Source of the DNA: Vibrio europaeus
Lineage (GTDB): Bacteria; Pseudomonadota; Gammaproteobacteria; Enterobacterales; Vibrionaceae
Length of the DNA stretch: 64,000 nucleotides
NCBI RefSeq assembly: GCF_001695575.1
Contig: NZ_LUAX01000008.1
Location: 62,001 to 126,000 of the forward strand
Direction of reading: 5' to 3'
Under the pieces are notes generated by a model. The model searched no databases and was not told the origin of the DNA. It was given only the letters and a program-made list of their open reading frames with translations. A program made the translations under genes and the position numbers. Of the stretch, positions 53,641 through 62,955 are shown piece by piece (the stretch's first letter is position 1; each line of letters opens with the position of its first letter).

Positions 53641-54200
53641 CAGTTTGGTTTTCGGACCCAATTACGCAACAGGATCTGAGTGCATTTATGGATCCTTAGG
53701 TAAACAAGCCTTTATGATGGTCGGGCACACCACTCTTCCTGGCTCATTCATCGGATTTCCATACAGGGCATTGATGTATTTGCCTGTCACTTTTCCGTGC
53801 CTATCATCAAAAAAATATTGAAATCGATCACTTTAAGCACTTCGATTCACTTGGACGTTCCTCGTTAACCTGTTGGACATTATTTTATTCACCGACCGTG
53901 TTGGCAGAACTTCATACCAACAAATTGCGTCGCCGATAATGTGCTCAGCAGTTTTTTGGGGTAAAGAAGTCAAGCGTCCCCCTTTCGATACAACCTACAA
54001 TCATCGTTCAACTGTTCATTTGTCATCTTTCGGTTCACCTCACATTAAATTTGCACAGAGTACTGGCTAACGAGCTTGGACAATGAAAGCGAAAACAAAG
54101 TCTTGATGATCGTTTTTACGTCGTTAAGTTTGCAAATTGCGATTTTCAAGATGAAAACCTATTGACTTATTAATCATCACGACTACTCTGTTAATGAATT

Positions 54201-54217
54201 GTTTATCAAATGATAAA
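54201..54217. promoter_or_regulatory. Probable TetR operator 3
   Basis: GTTTATCAAATGATAAA lies directly before the AAGGAG ribosome binding site of the Rid-family gene (ATG 54230). It has the same arms as the two sites at 53105-53150. Confidence 0.72.
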
Positions 54218-54229
54218 AAGGAGTAACCC

Positions 54230-54724
54230 ATGTCACTTAATTCTGTTAAAACAAATCCGGAAGCACAGTTATTGATGCTAGGTATCGAGCTACCTGCAGC
54301 ACCAAACGCGGTGTCCAATTACGAACCTATAGTACAAACTGGCAATATCGTGATGACATCCGGTCAACTTCCGTGGGTTGATGGCGAGTTGAAATATGAA
54401 GGTCAATTAGGCAAAGGTGGAGAGCTTACCGACGAAGAAGGCTATCAAGCATGTCGATTATCTGCATTGAATGCAGTGGCGCAATTGAAAAAACACCTTG
54501 GCGACTTAAACCGAGTTAAAAAAATCATAAGAGTTGTAGGTGTTTTAAATGTTAACCCCACCTCACGCTGGACGGAGCAGCCTAAAGTATTAGATGGCGC
54601 TTCGGATCTAATTAATTGCATTTTTGGAGAGCGTGGACGCCATTCTAGAATGATTAATAGTAACTCAGCTATGCCACTAGATTGCGCTTCTTTGATTTAT
54701 ATTTATGCGGAAGTCCAAGAATAA
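54230..54724 (+). CDS. RidA/YjgF family protein
   Basis: The 164-residue protein has the Rid fold: APNAVSNYEPIVQTGNIVMT, SGQLPW, then CRLSALNAVAQLKKHLGDLN, and RVVGVLNVNP. Canonical RidA deaminates reactive imine/enamine intermediates and has a conserved Arg near the end; here the corresponding region reads GERGRHSRMINSNSAMP. It presumably clears reactive intermediates of the adjacent pathway. AAGGAG precedes ATG 54230, and operator 3 overlaps the leader. Confidence 0.85.
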   Translation: MSLNSVKTNPEAQLLMLGIELPAAPNAVSNYEPIVQTGNIVMTSGQLPWVDGELKYEGQLGKGGELTDEEGYQACRLSALNAVAQLKKHLGDLNRVKKIIRVVGVLNVNPTSRWTEQPKVLDGASDLINCIFGERGRHSRMINSNSAMPLDCASLIYIYAEVQE

Positions 54725-54783
54725 GAAACCAATACTAACCTTGGGATCATGAAAAATAATGGTTCATTTACATGGAGCAAAAA

Positions 54784-56121
54784 ATGACAATGTCAAAATC
54801 TGAAAATTTAACTGAACAAAAATTAAGATTATTTTTGATTAGTGTTTTGGCGATCTTTACATCGGGGCTCAGTTTTGGCTTGCGTGGTGCTATTGCTGGG
54901 GACGTTCAAGCGCTCTTTCTTAATCCAATAGATGCTGCCAACTCTGCAACATTAATAGGTCAAATCCTTGGAGTGGCATTCTTGGGTTTTTCATTTACTT
55001 TGTTTTTTGGCAGCCCGCTGGTGAACATAATTGGAATTGGAAGAATGCTGCAGCTAGCCGGTGTGAGTTTTGTAGCGGGGACTCTGATTACTATGTTTGG
55101 CCCAGTGTTAGTCGAAGGCGACGATATATATTGGGTATTCTGGATAGGCATGGGATTAACTGGTATCGGGTGGGGTTTTACTGAATCTGCAGTAAACCCT
55201 TTAACCACTGCTATTTACCCCAAAGATAAAACGAATAGGCTTAATATATTACATGCTTGGTGGCCTGCTGGTATCGTCGTCGGAGGGGTAGCAAGCCTTG
55301 GGTTTGATGCGATTGGAGTCGGGTGGCAAGTCAAGTTCGGAATAATACTCATACCAACAATCTTGTTCTTACTTTTAATCATAGGTGTCAAATTTCCAAA
55401 TACAGAACGCGTAGAGTCGGGCGTAAAATTTACAGATATGCTGGCCGAAATAACCCGGAGACCGTCTTTTGTTATTTGGTTTTTCGCAATGTTTCTTACT
55501 GCTGCGACAGAACTTGCACCGGGACAATGGGTTGATATTACTCTTAGTCATACCATCGGAATGCCAGGGATAGTGATCCTAATCTATATTTCAAGTTTGA
55601 TGTTTTTTATGCGTCATAGTGCAGGTTTTTTATCAAAATATATTTCTAATACCGGCTTGCTATTGGTGTCTTGTATATTATCAGCGATTGGACTTTATTT
55701 ACTAAGTCAATCGGTAGATCCGTACAGTGCAATAATAGCCTCAACACTTTGGGGGGTCGGTGTCAGTTTTTTGTGGCCCACTATGCTTGCTAGTACATCT
55801 GAGCGCTTTCCTCGTGGTGGTGAATTCTTTTTGGGCTTAATGGGGTCGGCAGGTTCTCTATCGATTTATTTTGTTCTTCCAATGATGGGAAGTGTGTTTG
55901 ATACAGCGAAGTTGACGATTGCTGGAGGGGGTGATGCTTTTGATGCTCTTGACGGTGTTGCACTTGATAATGTATTGGCTAAAGCTGCGCAAATCTCTTT
56001 TCAATCGGCAGCCATCTTTCCAATTATATTAGTACTTGTGTTTAGCATTATTATGCTTTACGAATACAGAAAAAAACACGCTAAGACTGCTGAATGTTTT
56101 GAAAATACTCAAAATAGGTGA
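54784..56121 (+). CDS. MFS transporter
   Basis: The 445-residue protein has about 12 membrane helices. The first helix pair carries SGLSFGLRGAIAGDVQALFL and the middle GWGFTESAVNPLTTAIYPKD, which resembles the fucose/sugar MFS group (FHS-like). ATG 54784 follows GGAG at seven bases; an earlier ATG at 54772 overlaps that site. It follows the Rid gene by about 60 bases and is likely the import or efflux system for the pathway substrate. The stop is seven bases from the convergent TetR gene's stop. Confidence 0.87.
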   Translation: MTMSKSENLTEQKLRLFLISVLAIFTSGLSFGLRGAIAGDVQALFLNPIDAANSATLIGQILGVAFLGFSFTLFFGSPLVNIIGIGRMLQLAGVSFVAGTLITMFGPVLVEGDDIYWVFWIGMGLTGIGWGFTESAVNPLTTAIYPKDKTNRLNILHAWWPAGIVVGGVASLGFDAIGVGWQVKFGIILIPTILFLLLIIGVKFPNTERVESGVKFTDMLAEITRRPSFVIWFFAMFLTAATELAPGQWVDITLSHTIGMPGIVILIYISSLMFFMRHSAGFLSKYISNTGLLLVSCILSAIGLYLLSQSVDPYSAIIASTLWGVGVSFLWPTMLASTSERFPRGGEFFLGLMGSAGSLSIYFVLPMMGSVFDTAKLTIAGGGDAFDALDGVALDNVLAKAAQISFQSAAIFPIILVLVFSIIMLYEYRKKHAKTAECFENTQNR

Positions 56122-56127
56122 GTAATA

Positions 56128-56808
56128 TTAATGACTATTTTCTAATAGAGCATAGTATCCATAAAGAAAATGCTTTACTCGTGCTCTTATAATTGCATTA
56201 ATATCTTCAGGTAGTTGCATAAGGTAGATCCAGCGACGTATCCCCATATAAAAGAAACTGGAATGGAATCCCCAAATTATTTCAATATCAATTTCTGAAG
56301 GGGCTGGATCTAACCCATGCGCTGCCCTAATTTCGCTTAAGATAGGGAAAAATATTTTTTCTTTTAAAAGTTGAGTATAGTTTTTGTTGAACTCTGGATT
56401 ACTTAATGCCGTAAAAATGAACAATCGAACCCAATCATTTTCTAAAATGGCCGAAGTGTATTCTTCTAAATAATTGATCAACCTTTCTTCTATAGGCTGT
56501 TTTTGATCGGATAGTGCAATTTCCCATTGAGGGTTCCAGCGAGAAACAAACACTTCATGATGAACTCGTTCAATCAATGCCTCTTTGCTTCCAAAATATC
56601 GATATATCAGCGGTTGGGTAACACCGATATTTTTAGCTAATTCACGTGTAGTTACGCCAAACCCATGTCGAGCAAAACATTCGATTGATCGTTTGATAAT
56701 GTAAGTCTCACGTTCTGTTGCAGTCATGTATTTCGTAGTAACTTTTCGCGACTTCTGGAGCATGCTGTTTGGATCTTGTGCTTGAATGAGTGCTGTTTCC
56801 TTTGTCAT
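56128..56808 (-). CDS. TetR family transcriptional regulator
   Basis: The 226-residue protein has an N-terminal helix-turn-helix (about residues 28-75: ETYIIKRSIECFARHGFGVT, TRELAKNIGVTQPLIYRYFG, SKEALIERVHHEVF) and a helical ligand-binding C-terminal domain. It converges on the MFS gene. The palindromes at 53105, 53135 and 54201 are of TetR-operator type and lie in the two divergent promoters of this locus, so it probably represses both units and is released by the substrate. No copy of the palindrome is seen before its own gene. Confidence 0.88.
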   Translation of the reverse strand: MTKETALIQAQDPNSMLQKSRKVTTKYMTATERETYIIKRSIECFARHGFGVTTRELAKNIGVTQPLIYRYFGSKEALIERVHHEVFVSRWNPQWEIALSDQKQPIEERLINYLEEYTSAILENDWVRLFIFTALSNPEFNKNYTQLLKEKIFFPILSEIRAAHGLDPAPSEIDIEIIWGFHSSFFYMGIRRWIYLMQLPEDINAIIRARVKHFLYGYYALLENSH

Positions 56809-56949
56809 TCCTATCTACTCTGGCCTGTTTTGATGACGAATACTTTTTAAGTCTAATGTTACTTGCCGTTAATGTATATAATTTCACTAAAGAGCGTGAC
56901 GGGATCACATGTTCTCCAATAACAAAAAAGATTGAATTGAGAATGAATT

Positions 56950-57010
56950 CTAAATCCTGATAGTGTCATAAGCGCCATCACCAGATATATCGATGATTCT
57001 TCGCAGTGTT
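56950..57010 (-). pseudogene. IS5 family transposase scrap
   Basis: On the minus strand the segment reads TLRRIIDISGDGAYDT, which matches the conserved IS5-type ISGDGAYDT core including one catalytic Asp. It continues into unrelated sequence on both sides. Confidence 0.6.
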
Positions 57011-57068
57011 CGTACCCACCGTAATATGCCGTTTGCGCCACAGAACAATCTCTTAAGGAAGATGATGA

Positions 57069-57146
57069 GCTTGAAGTCAAAATTGGGGCTTTTCTTTCTC
57101 GCTGCCGCTGGTTGCGCTTGCCCCCTTACGGCGGCGTGTCTATCCA
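57069..57146 (+). pseudogene. ynfA: Deleted ynfA copy
   Basis: GCTTGAAGTCAAAATTGGGG and CTTTTCTTTCTC match the start of the ynfA gene at 24350. After about 45 bases the sequence jumps to CTTACGGCGGCGTGT, which is ynfA sequence from about 24540. The piece then runs into the dispersed repeat at 57156. Confidence 0.7.
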
Positions 57147-57155
57147 TATCTCAAG

Positions 57156-57266
57156 CTCCAAGAATTCCAGTTTCCCTTCACCACTCAGAAACCCCAAAAC
57201 AAACGGTGGTGAACTGAACAAGATTGGAACTGCCGCACACGTGGAAACGGCCAGCCGAAGCTGACT
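57156..57266. repeat. Dispersed repeat with internal hairpin, copy 2
   Basis: It matches 25234-25345, including TTCACCAC and GTGGTGAA arms and CGGCCAGCCGAAGCTG. Adjacent ynfA debris shows that a whole ynfA-to-25.3-kb region was once duplicated here, then deleted internally. Confidence 0.7.
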
Positions 57267-57309
57267 CAATCGCCTACTTGCTGTCATTGAATTAGCCGGA
57301 TTTTAGCCT

Positions 57310-57412
57310 CTATCCTGGAGCGAAATTGATGACCCACCGGTCTATGATGAAGTGATCTACTAGGGTTCGCCGGTCCGCTAAACTCTCTTCAATATCTCGG
57401 TCGCTTAGCATA
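57310..57412 (-). pseudogene. Possible RadC C-terminal scrap
   Basis: The minus strand reads SDRDIEESLADRRTLV followed by DHFIIDRWVI, resembling the end of the RadC JAB domain (DRRITRRLHDALALV then LLDHFVVS in the 16636-17124 gene). The metal-binding HNH part is missing. Confidence 0.35.
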
Positions 57413-57546
57413 TCGAACTGCTACAAAAGCGATATCAGATGGGGATTGGGAGCCGGAGAAGTCCATGTAGTGCCCAAGTTAAAGTAAAAACAGGACTTCA
57501 AACATTACAAAGCGTATTAGTTCCCTCCGATGCGACAGAACTAAGA

Positions 57547-57573
57547 AAACGGTCCAGATAATCTGGACCGTTT
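57547..57573. terminator. Rho-independent terminator, probably of the sodC fragment
   Basis: AAACGGTCCAGA pairs with TCTGGACCGTTT around a three-base loop. On the minus strand a short T-run (GTTTTC) follows, 28 bases after the sodC-fragment stop. It could work in both directions. Confidence 0.75.
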
Positions 57574-57600
57574 ATTGTTTGTGGCGTCTAAAGAAGGGGA

Positions 57601-57762
57601 TTACTTAATCACACCACACACAATTTGAGCACCACCGCCGCCAAGATTCGCCGGATGGTCAGAGTGATTATCGCCACCAGCATGAACCATCAAAACACGA
57701 CCTTTTACATCATCAAGTTTTACTCGTGGCGTCAGTGCCGCAAGCCATGTGGTGTTATTCAT
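57601..57762 (-). pseudogene. sodC: Cu/Zn superoxide dismutase, C-terminal fragment
   Basis: About 53 residues remain: LDDVKGRVLMVHAGGDNHSD, then HPANLGGGGAQIVCGVIK. This is the end of periplasmic Cu/Zn superoxide dismutase, with the metal-binding His/Asp loop and final Cys. The N-terminal two thirds, including the signal peptide and most metal ligands, are absent; the upstream sequence runs into the ankyrin gene. It is not functional as sodC. It lies beside an ankyrin-catalase pair, so an oxidative-stress cluster was probably once complete. Confidence 0.8.
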
Positions 57763-57789
57763 ACTGTGGATCCTATTGATTGTTATTTA

Positions 57790-58254
57790 TCAGTGTTGAA
57801 TCAATTTCAGAACATTGGATTGACCATAGATCTCGGCAAATTCTTTCAAATTTAGCCCAGCTTTATTGCGCAGCTCTGGCGAGCACTCCGCTTGATATAG
57901 GTCTTTCGCTATACCAATTTCGCGTTTGATGAGTGCCCCCATTAATGCGGTGTTACCACGCTTATCTTGCAGGCAGGCGTTGGCACCTGAGTCGAGCAGC
58001 AAGCGAACGGTTTCTCTATTTCCTTGATACGCTGCCACCATCAAAGCGGTATAACTTTGATTATTTCGTTGGTCGATTGGAAAGCCTTGAGAAACAAAAG
58101 TATCGACCACTTCGTTATTGCCAATTCGCGCAGCACCAAAGAATAGTTCAACCAGAGATTGGTATTCCTCTTCCAATTTGTCTTCGGCAGCCAATAAGGC
58201 TAGCGAGAAGCTCCAAGAGAACAGAACGGCGCAGAGCAAAAACACGGTTTTCAT
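57790..58254 (-). CDS. Periplasmic ankyrin-repeat protein (AnkB-like)
   Basis: The 154-residue protein has a signal peptide (about residues 1-22) and about three ankyrin repeats (AARIGNNEVVDTFVSQGFPI, SYTALMVAAYQGNRETVRLL, GNTALMGALIKREIGIAKDL). In Pseudomonas the similar AnkB is encoded next to catalase KatB and is needed for full catalase activity; the same order is seen here, 100 bases downstream of the catalase gene on the same strand, so a co-operating role is likely. Confidence 0.85.
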   Translation of the reverse strand: MKTVFLLCAVLFSWSFSLALLAAEDKLEEEYQSLVELFFGAARIGNNEVVDTFVSQGFPIDQRNNQSYTALMVAAYQGNRETVRLLLDSGANACLQDKRGNTALMGALIKREIGIAKDLYQAECSPELRNKAGLNLKEFAEIYGQSNVLKLIQH

Positions 58255-58354
58255 TTACTCATCCTCATTAACGGAATGGGAGAATGACCCACGGGAGCCC
58301 TGATTTTCGGGCAGAAAAGAGCAGATAAATCTCCCGCAGGTCAAAACTTATTGC

Positions 58355-59869
58355 TTACATCATCGCTTTGTTTTTCACTTGCTTGAGATTGCTATCTGTT
58401 GCCTTGGCCAGACGCGTACCGTACTCTTTATCTGCACGATAGAAATAGCTCACCATGGTTTCCTTAACGTCTTTATCCATCACCTTATTTAGGTCACCCG
58501 CTAAGTTGGCAATCAAATCACTCTGATCTTGCTTGCTCATGCTGCGGAACAACACACCTGCTTGGTAGAAGTTGCGAGGATTGCTGATTGCTTTTTGTTG
58601 AACAGTCCCGACCAGCTTGGTTTCAACCGCTTTATATTGCGTGCTTTCTTCCAGCGCCAGTTTACGGCTTGGTTCGTAGTTCACATCACCATGGCCTTGC
58701 TTCGCGTTGTTGCTCAATCCTTCTTGATTATGGTTATTCACGGATGCTAACGGACGGTTTACTGGCAGTTGGAACAAGTTCACTCCCAAGCGGTACAACT
58801 GTGTATCTGCATAAGAGAACAAACGACCTTGTAGCAAACGGTCTTCCGATGGCTCGATACCAGGAATCAAATTTGACGGTGCAAATGCCGACTGTTCAGT
58901 GTCTAAAAAGAAATTTTCTGGGAGGCGGTTTAACGTCATAGTGCCGACTTTTTGATCCGGTACATTCAGCCATACTTTGGTCGCATCCAGCCCGTTGTAA
59001 TCCAGTTTGTTCAGGGCTTCTGGCGATAACACTTTCACGTACAGATCCCACTTAGGGTAGTTCCCAAGACCAATTTCTTTGTAGAGATCATTGGTTAAAT
59101 GGTTGAAGTCCTTACCCTGCATTGCCGTCACTTCATCAGGACGAAGACTTTCAATGCCTTGCTGGCTTTTCCATTGGAACTTCACATAGTTCACATCGCC
59201 TTTCTTGTTGATCCACTTGTAAGCGTGGACACCAAAGCCATCCATAGTGCGATAGCTTGCTGGCGTGCCTAGGTTGCTATATAGCCAAGTCAGCATGTTG
59301 GTCGCACCCGGCTCATGGCTGAAGAAGTCAAAGAATCGGTTTGGATCCTGAACGTTGTTAACTGGAGACGGCTTTAGAGAGTGCACCATATCCGGAAACT
59401 TAATTGAATCACGGATGAAGAACACAGGCAGGTTGTTCCCAACCAGATCCCAGTTACCCTGTTCAGTATAAAATTTAGTGGCAAAACCACGAGGATCGCG
59501 AAGTGTCTCTGGTGATCCTTTTGAGTGAATAACGGTCGAAAAACGAACGAAAACAGGAGTTACCTTTCCTTTATTAGTAAAAGGAGCGGAAACCGTTAAG
59601 TCACTAAAATCACCCGATGCAACGAACTCACCATGAGCACCTGTACCACGAGCATGCACAACACGCTCTGGAATTCGCTCTCTGGCAAAACGCTGCAATT
59701 TTTGGATCAGGTGAACGTCTTGCAGTAATACGCTTCCGTTTTCACCTGCTGTGATTGAATTCTGGTTGTCACCGACTGGTGCGCCATTGTCTCTTGTCAG
59801 GGTCTGCGCCTGTAGAGATGTGCTGGCTAAGCCAACTGTAATTAGTAAAAAGCTTTTTGACATCTTCAT
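58355..59869 (-). CDS. Monofunctional haem catalase, exported (KatB-like)
   Basis: The 504-residue enzyme begins with a signal peptide (about residues 3-22, LLITVGLASTSLQAQ), so it acts in the periplasm. Clade-typical motifs are present: FARERIPERVVHARGTGAHG with the active His, NNLPVFFIRDSIKFPD, and the haem-ligand Tyr segment RLFSYADTQLYRLGVN. It converts hydrogen peroxide to water and oxygen. ATG 59869 has GGAGAG five bases upstream; the longer frame adds no conserved sequence. It is co-transcribed with the ankyrin gene. Confidence 0.93.
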   Translation of the reverse strand: MKMSKSFLLITVGLASTSLQAQTLTRDNGAPVGDNQNSITAGENGSVLLQDVHLIQKLQRFARERIPERVVHARGTGAHGEFVASGDFSDLTVSAPFTNKGKVTPVFVRFSTVIHSKGSPETLRDPRGFATKFYTEQGNWDLVGNNLPVFFIRDSIKFPDMVHSLKPSPVNNVQDPNRFFDFFSHEPGATNMLTWLYSNLGTPASYRTMDGFGVHAYKWINKKGDVNYVKFQWKSQQGIESLRPDEVTAMQGKDFNHLTNDLYKEIGLGNYPKWDLYVKVLSPEALNKLDYNGLDATKVWLNVPDQKVGTMTLNRLPENFFLDTEQSAFAPSNLIPGIEPSEDRLLQGRLFSYADTQLYRLGVNLFQLPVNRPLASVNNHNQEGLSNNAKQGHGDVNYEPSRKLALEESTQYKAVETKLVGTVQQKAISNPRNFYQAGVLFRSMSKQDQSDLIANLAGDLNKVMDKDVKETMVSYFYRADKEYGTRLAKATDSNLKQVKNKAMM

Positions 59870-59896
59870 GGATGCTCTCCAATGCGTCCTAACCAT

Positions 59897-60806
59897 TTAA
59901 CCAGTCGAGTGGTCAATGGCTAATCAAAAGCTCCTTTCTGCCCACGAAGAATATATCTTCAATGATTGCATTTGTTTAATGGGAAATAACGATAACTCTA
60001 ATAGATAAAAACGATGAAATACTTATGGCAAATCGAGTGCCGATAAAAAACCAAACTGGGTATCTATAAATCACATTTAAATACTGCCCATGTCAATCTT
60101 TGGGGGGATAGTAGCAACAGCATCGGGTTTGGCGCTAGTGCCTATCATGTTTACCTCGCGATCTAGATGAAAAGATACCAATCGCGCAGCCATAAGCTAG
60201 AACGGCAATTAATTTTCCTGTTTCTCTGTCACGTGCAAGGAGACTTAATGGCATCCAGTGGCTAATCTGGGAGCATCGCGACAATATACGATGTTGGCAC
60301 CATGTCCTTTGCCTATTAGATCCGTCCGCACGCCAGAATATGATGCTGATTGCAACCTCACACAAGCGGGGGGTTCAGTCAACTCACTCTGTGCATCAAC
60401 ACACATTTTGGCAAAGTGCGTTTTTGCGCGACAGTGCGAGCCCCCCCTCGATTTACCGGCCCAATGCCCCATCGGATTGCCTGCCTGAGTTATGAATTTA
60501 TATAATGGGGTTCTTCACACCTGGATAATCCGGTATGACGTTGACTAAACCCATTAATATCTAAAAAATAATCAAAATTCAGCGCCCAATCAGCCCGCCA
60601 TCAGGACTATTCATAAAAGTTCACTAGAAATAATCCTTATTCACAGCACCTGTCTGATCTGGCATGACAATGCATTTAACCTTTAATAAACAATAACAAT
60701 ATGAAGCGATCTTAATTACCCATAAATTAATTTGAGGTAAGACCAGAAATAATAGAAAAACAGGTACCATCCTCGCCGCAAAAAAACAAACAAGGAGAAA
60801 TTAAAC
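59897..60806. other. 900-base stretch with gene debris
   Basis: It contains the second copy of the rdd-upstream repeat (60302-60384) and a minus-strand frame (LLARDRETGKLIAVLAYGCA, near 60180-60240) with no start or family. The remainder is the AT-rich promoter region of the YceI gene. No complete gene is visible. Confidence 0.4.
60302..60384. repeat. Dispersed repeat, rdd upstream region, copy 2
   Basis: It matches 48098-48176 with the same orientation: ATGTCCTTTGCCTATTAG, CCGCACGCCAGAATATGATG, CTGATTGCAACCTC, ACAAGCGGGG. No rdd gene follows it. Confidence 0.7.
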
Positions 60807-61382
60807 ATGAAAAAAATAATTATCGCATTCGGCATCCTGGTGACGGTTGCTTGCTCACATGCCTTCGCTTCAGATGAATACCGTCTTGATAAAAAGTTGT
60901 CTAGTATCAGTTTTTCGACCATCAAGAATCAGTATGTGATCGAGCCCGCCTCCATTCAACCGGCAGCTGGGGTGTTGTCAGACGATGGCCGCTTGTCGTT
61001 GTCTCTCGACATCACAACGATTAAGACTGGGGTTTCAATCCGAGATACTCGCCTATCAGAGCTGTATTTTGAATCGGCCCTTTTTCCTAAAGTGAATATC
61101 GTGGCTAACCTTGATCGCGCAATATTCACCACAGGCGCGCAGCACGCGATTATTCCCGTCGACGTAGAATTGTATGGGGTGAAAAAAACGCTCCGTTTCC
61201 CTGTCACAATCATCCCAACGGAACACTACCTGATCGCAAGTACATCTTCCCCGGTCATGATCAGTGCAAAAGACTTTGGGATCCCAAGTGAAAATTTAGC
61301 CACCTTAGCTAAATTGGCAGGTGGCATTACGATTTCAGATAAGACACCATTGAATTTTAATTTGGTGTTTATCAAAAAATAA
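60807..61382 (+). CDS. YceI family periplasmic protein
   Basis: The 191-residue protein has a signal peptide (about residues 1-22) and a lipocalin-like YceI domain: YRLDKKLSSISFSTIKN, then LSLDITTIKTGVSIRDTRLS, and DVELYGVKKTLRFPVTI. YceI proteins bind isoprenoid-type lipids such as polyprenyl quinones and are induced by acid or osmotic stress in other species. AAGGAG precedes the ATG, and a terminator follows. Confidence 0.88.
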   Translation: MKKIIIAFGILVTVACSHAFASDEYRLDKKLSSISFSTIKNQYVIEPASIQPAAGVLSDDGRLSLSLDITTIKTGVSIRDTRLSELYFESALFPKVNIVANLDRAIFTTGAQHAIIPVDVELYGVKKTLRFPVTIIPTEHYLIASTSSPVMISAKDFGIPSENLATLAKLAGGITISDKTPLNFNLVFIKK

Positions 61383-61444
61383 CATGGATAACCAATATCG
61401 AGATAAACGCCATTAATCACTCTGGATAAGCCACCATAAAATAT

Positions 61445-61475
61445 AGAAAGGCCGTCTTTTTCGATCGGCCTTTCT
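61445..61475 (+). terminator. Rho-independent terminator of the YceI gene
   Basis: AGAAAGGCCG (61445-61454) pairs with CGGCCTTTCT (61466-61475), followed by ATTTTT. It lies about 60 bases after the YceI stop. Confidence 0.85.
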
Positions 61476-61645
61476 ATTTTTACCGCGGATATCAGATTTC
61501 GCTCTACGGCATGTCTCAATCGTTCAACGCTTAAATAAGCCGCTCTCAGCCCGTGTGTCGCCGCTTGGGGCACGAGAAATTCGGAGCCACTGAATGCGCC
61601 CATCCACAAGGGCATGCCCCTATCCTGACCGAGTAGGTTTGTCGG

Positions 61646-62932
61646 TTAAGCCACAACCGAGAGTTCTGGCTCCATGTGCTCAATACTCAATACTGAGGCC
61701 ACAGGGTGACGCTGACAAATATGGGCCACGGTCTCACTCGCCGCCTTAAAATCAAAAGGTTTTTCTTGGATCAAACTGATAAACACGTCGGCAATGATGT
61801 CAAAAATAATCTGGGCGTTGTCATCTTTTATACGCCTTCTTGCCATCACGTTGGTCGATAGGCGAACAGCGCTCCCTTCCATAACAGAGCGCGTATCGTT
61901 AGGCGCGACGTTATGGTTCACAATGATGCCACATCGCTCCAGTAAGTCAGAGGCTTGCTTACCGCTAATCATTTGCTGCCTCAAATCCACTAGCACCATG
62001 CTGGTGTCCGTGCCATCGGTCACTAACTCGAGCCCTCTGTTCTTGAGTGTGAAGCACAATTGCTTCGCTAACGAGATGGACAGATCAATGTAAGATTTGA
62101 ACTCTTGGGTTGACGCTTCATGCAGACAGATCGCTTTGGCAGCAATGTTGTTGATTGAAGGCGTACCTTGGTACCCAGGAAACAGACTGCGATCGATTCG
62201 AGCCCCAATGTCTGAAGACTGAGCCAAGATAATCGCGCCCCTTGGCCCAGCTAAACTTTTATACAATGTCGTCGTCGCGATATCCGCATACTCCAGCGGA
62301 TTACTGTAACGACCTGCCGCAACTTGCCCAGCAAAATGCGCCATATCGACAAACAAGTACGCGCCAACGGAGTTGGCAATGTCGGCTATCGCGCTAAAGT
62401 CGATTTCTCGTGTATAGGATGAACCGCCGCAGAGGATAATCTTGGGTTGATGCCGATCGGCAAGCTCCTGGATCTGTGCGTAATTGATCAAGTCTCCGTC
62501 ATCGACGCCATAATGCTGAAAACGATACAGCGCACTCGTTTGATTCACTTTTGCACCGTGGCTTAAATGTCCACCAGCGTCTAAGGATAACGCGAGCACG
62601 GCATCGCCTGGCGCTAGCAGCGCATTGTAAACAATATGATTTGCCTGGCTTCCGGAGTGCGCCTGAACGTTCGCGTACTGGCAACCAAACAGCGCTTTTG
62701 CTCTGTCGATGCACAAAAGCTCAAGCTGATCGGCTAGCTGCCCTCCAGCATGAAAACGCTTACCGGGATAACCTTCCAAGGTTTTGTTGGCGAACAAGGA
62801 ACTTTGTGCCAATAAGCTGTTTTTGGTTTGTATGTTCTCTGAAGCCAACATGCTGAGTGTACTCTGTTGGCGCGCTTCTTCACGAGACACCAATTCTTGC
62901 ACTTCAAGATCCGAAATTTCCAAAATTTTCAT
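61646..62932 (-). CDS. Serine hydroxymethyltransferase-like PLP enzyme with altered active site
   Basis: The 428-residue protein keeps the SHMT fold and PLP lysine: LASENI at 29-34, EGYPGKRF, SGSQAN, VDMAHFAG, then TTTLYKSLAGPRG with Lys225. Key positions differ from E. coli GlyA. The His before the PLP lysine is Tyr224, the conserved Tyr-Tyr-Gly-Gly-Cys-Glu stretch reads FHAGGQ (His61 and Gln65 where Tyr55 and Glu57 stand), and the folate-side Arg is kept in SAVRLST. This suggests a side branch acting on a non-standard substrate or without tetrahydrofolate. It starts 23 bases after the carboxylate-amine ligase gene and is probably one operon with it. Confidence 0.82.
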   Translation of the reverse strand: MKILEISDLEVQELVSREEARQQSTLSMLASENIQTKNSLLAQSSLFANKTLEGYPGKRFHAGGQLADQLELLCIDRAKALFGCQYANVQAHSGSQANHIVYNALLAPGDAVLALSLDAGGHLSHGAKVNQTSALYRFQHYGVDDGDLINYAQIQELADRHQPKIILCGGSSYTREIDFSAIADIANSVGAYLFVDMAHFAGQVAAGRYSNPLEYADIATTTLYKSLAGPRGAIILAQSSDIGARIDRSLFPGYQGTPSINNIAAKAICLHEASTQEFKSYIDLSISLAKQLCFTLKNRGLELVTDGTDTSMVLVDLRQQMISGKQASDLLERCGIIVNHNVAPNDTRSVMEGSAVRLSTNVMARRRIKDDNAQIIFDIIADVFISLIQEKPFDFKAASETVAHICQRHPVASVLSIEHMEPELSVVA

Positions 62933-62955
62933 CGTAGTGAATCCATTCTGTTGTG

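Noticed and set aside
60135..60488. Several overlapping frames near the rdd-leader repeat
   Set aside because: No start, family signature or ribosome binding site; they are shadows of duplicated non-coding sequence.
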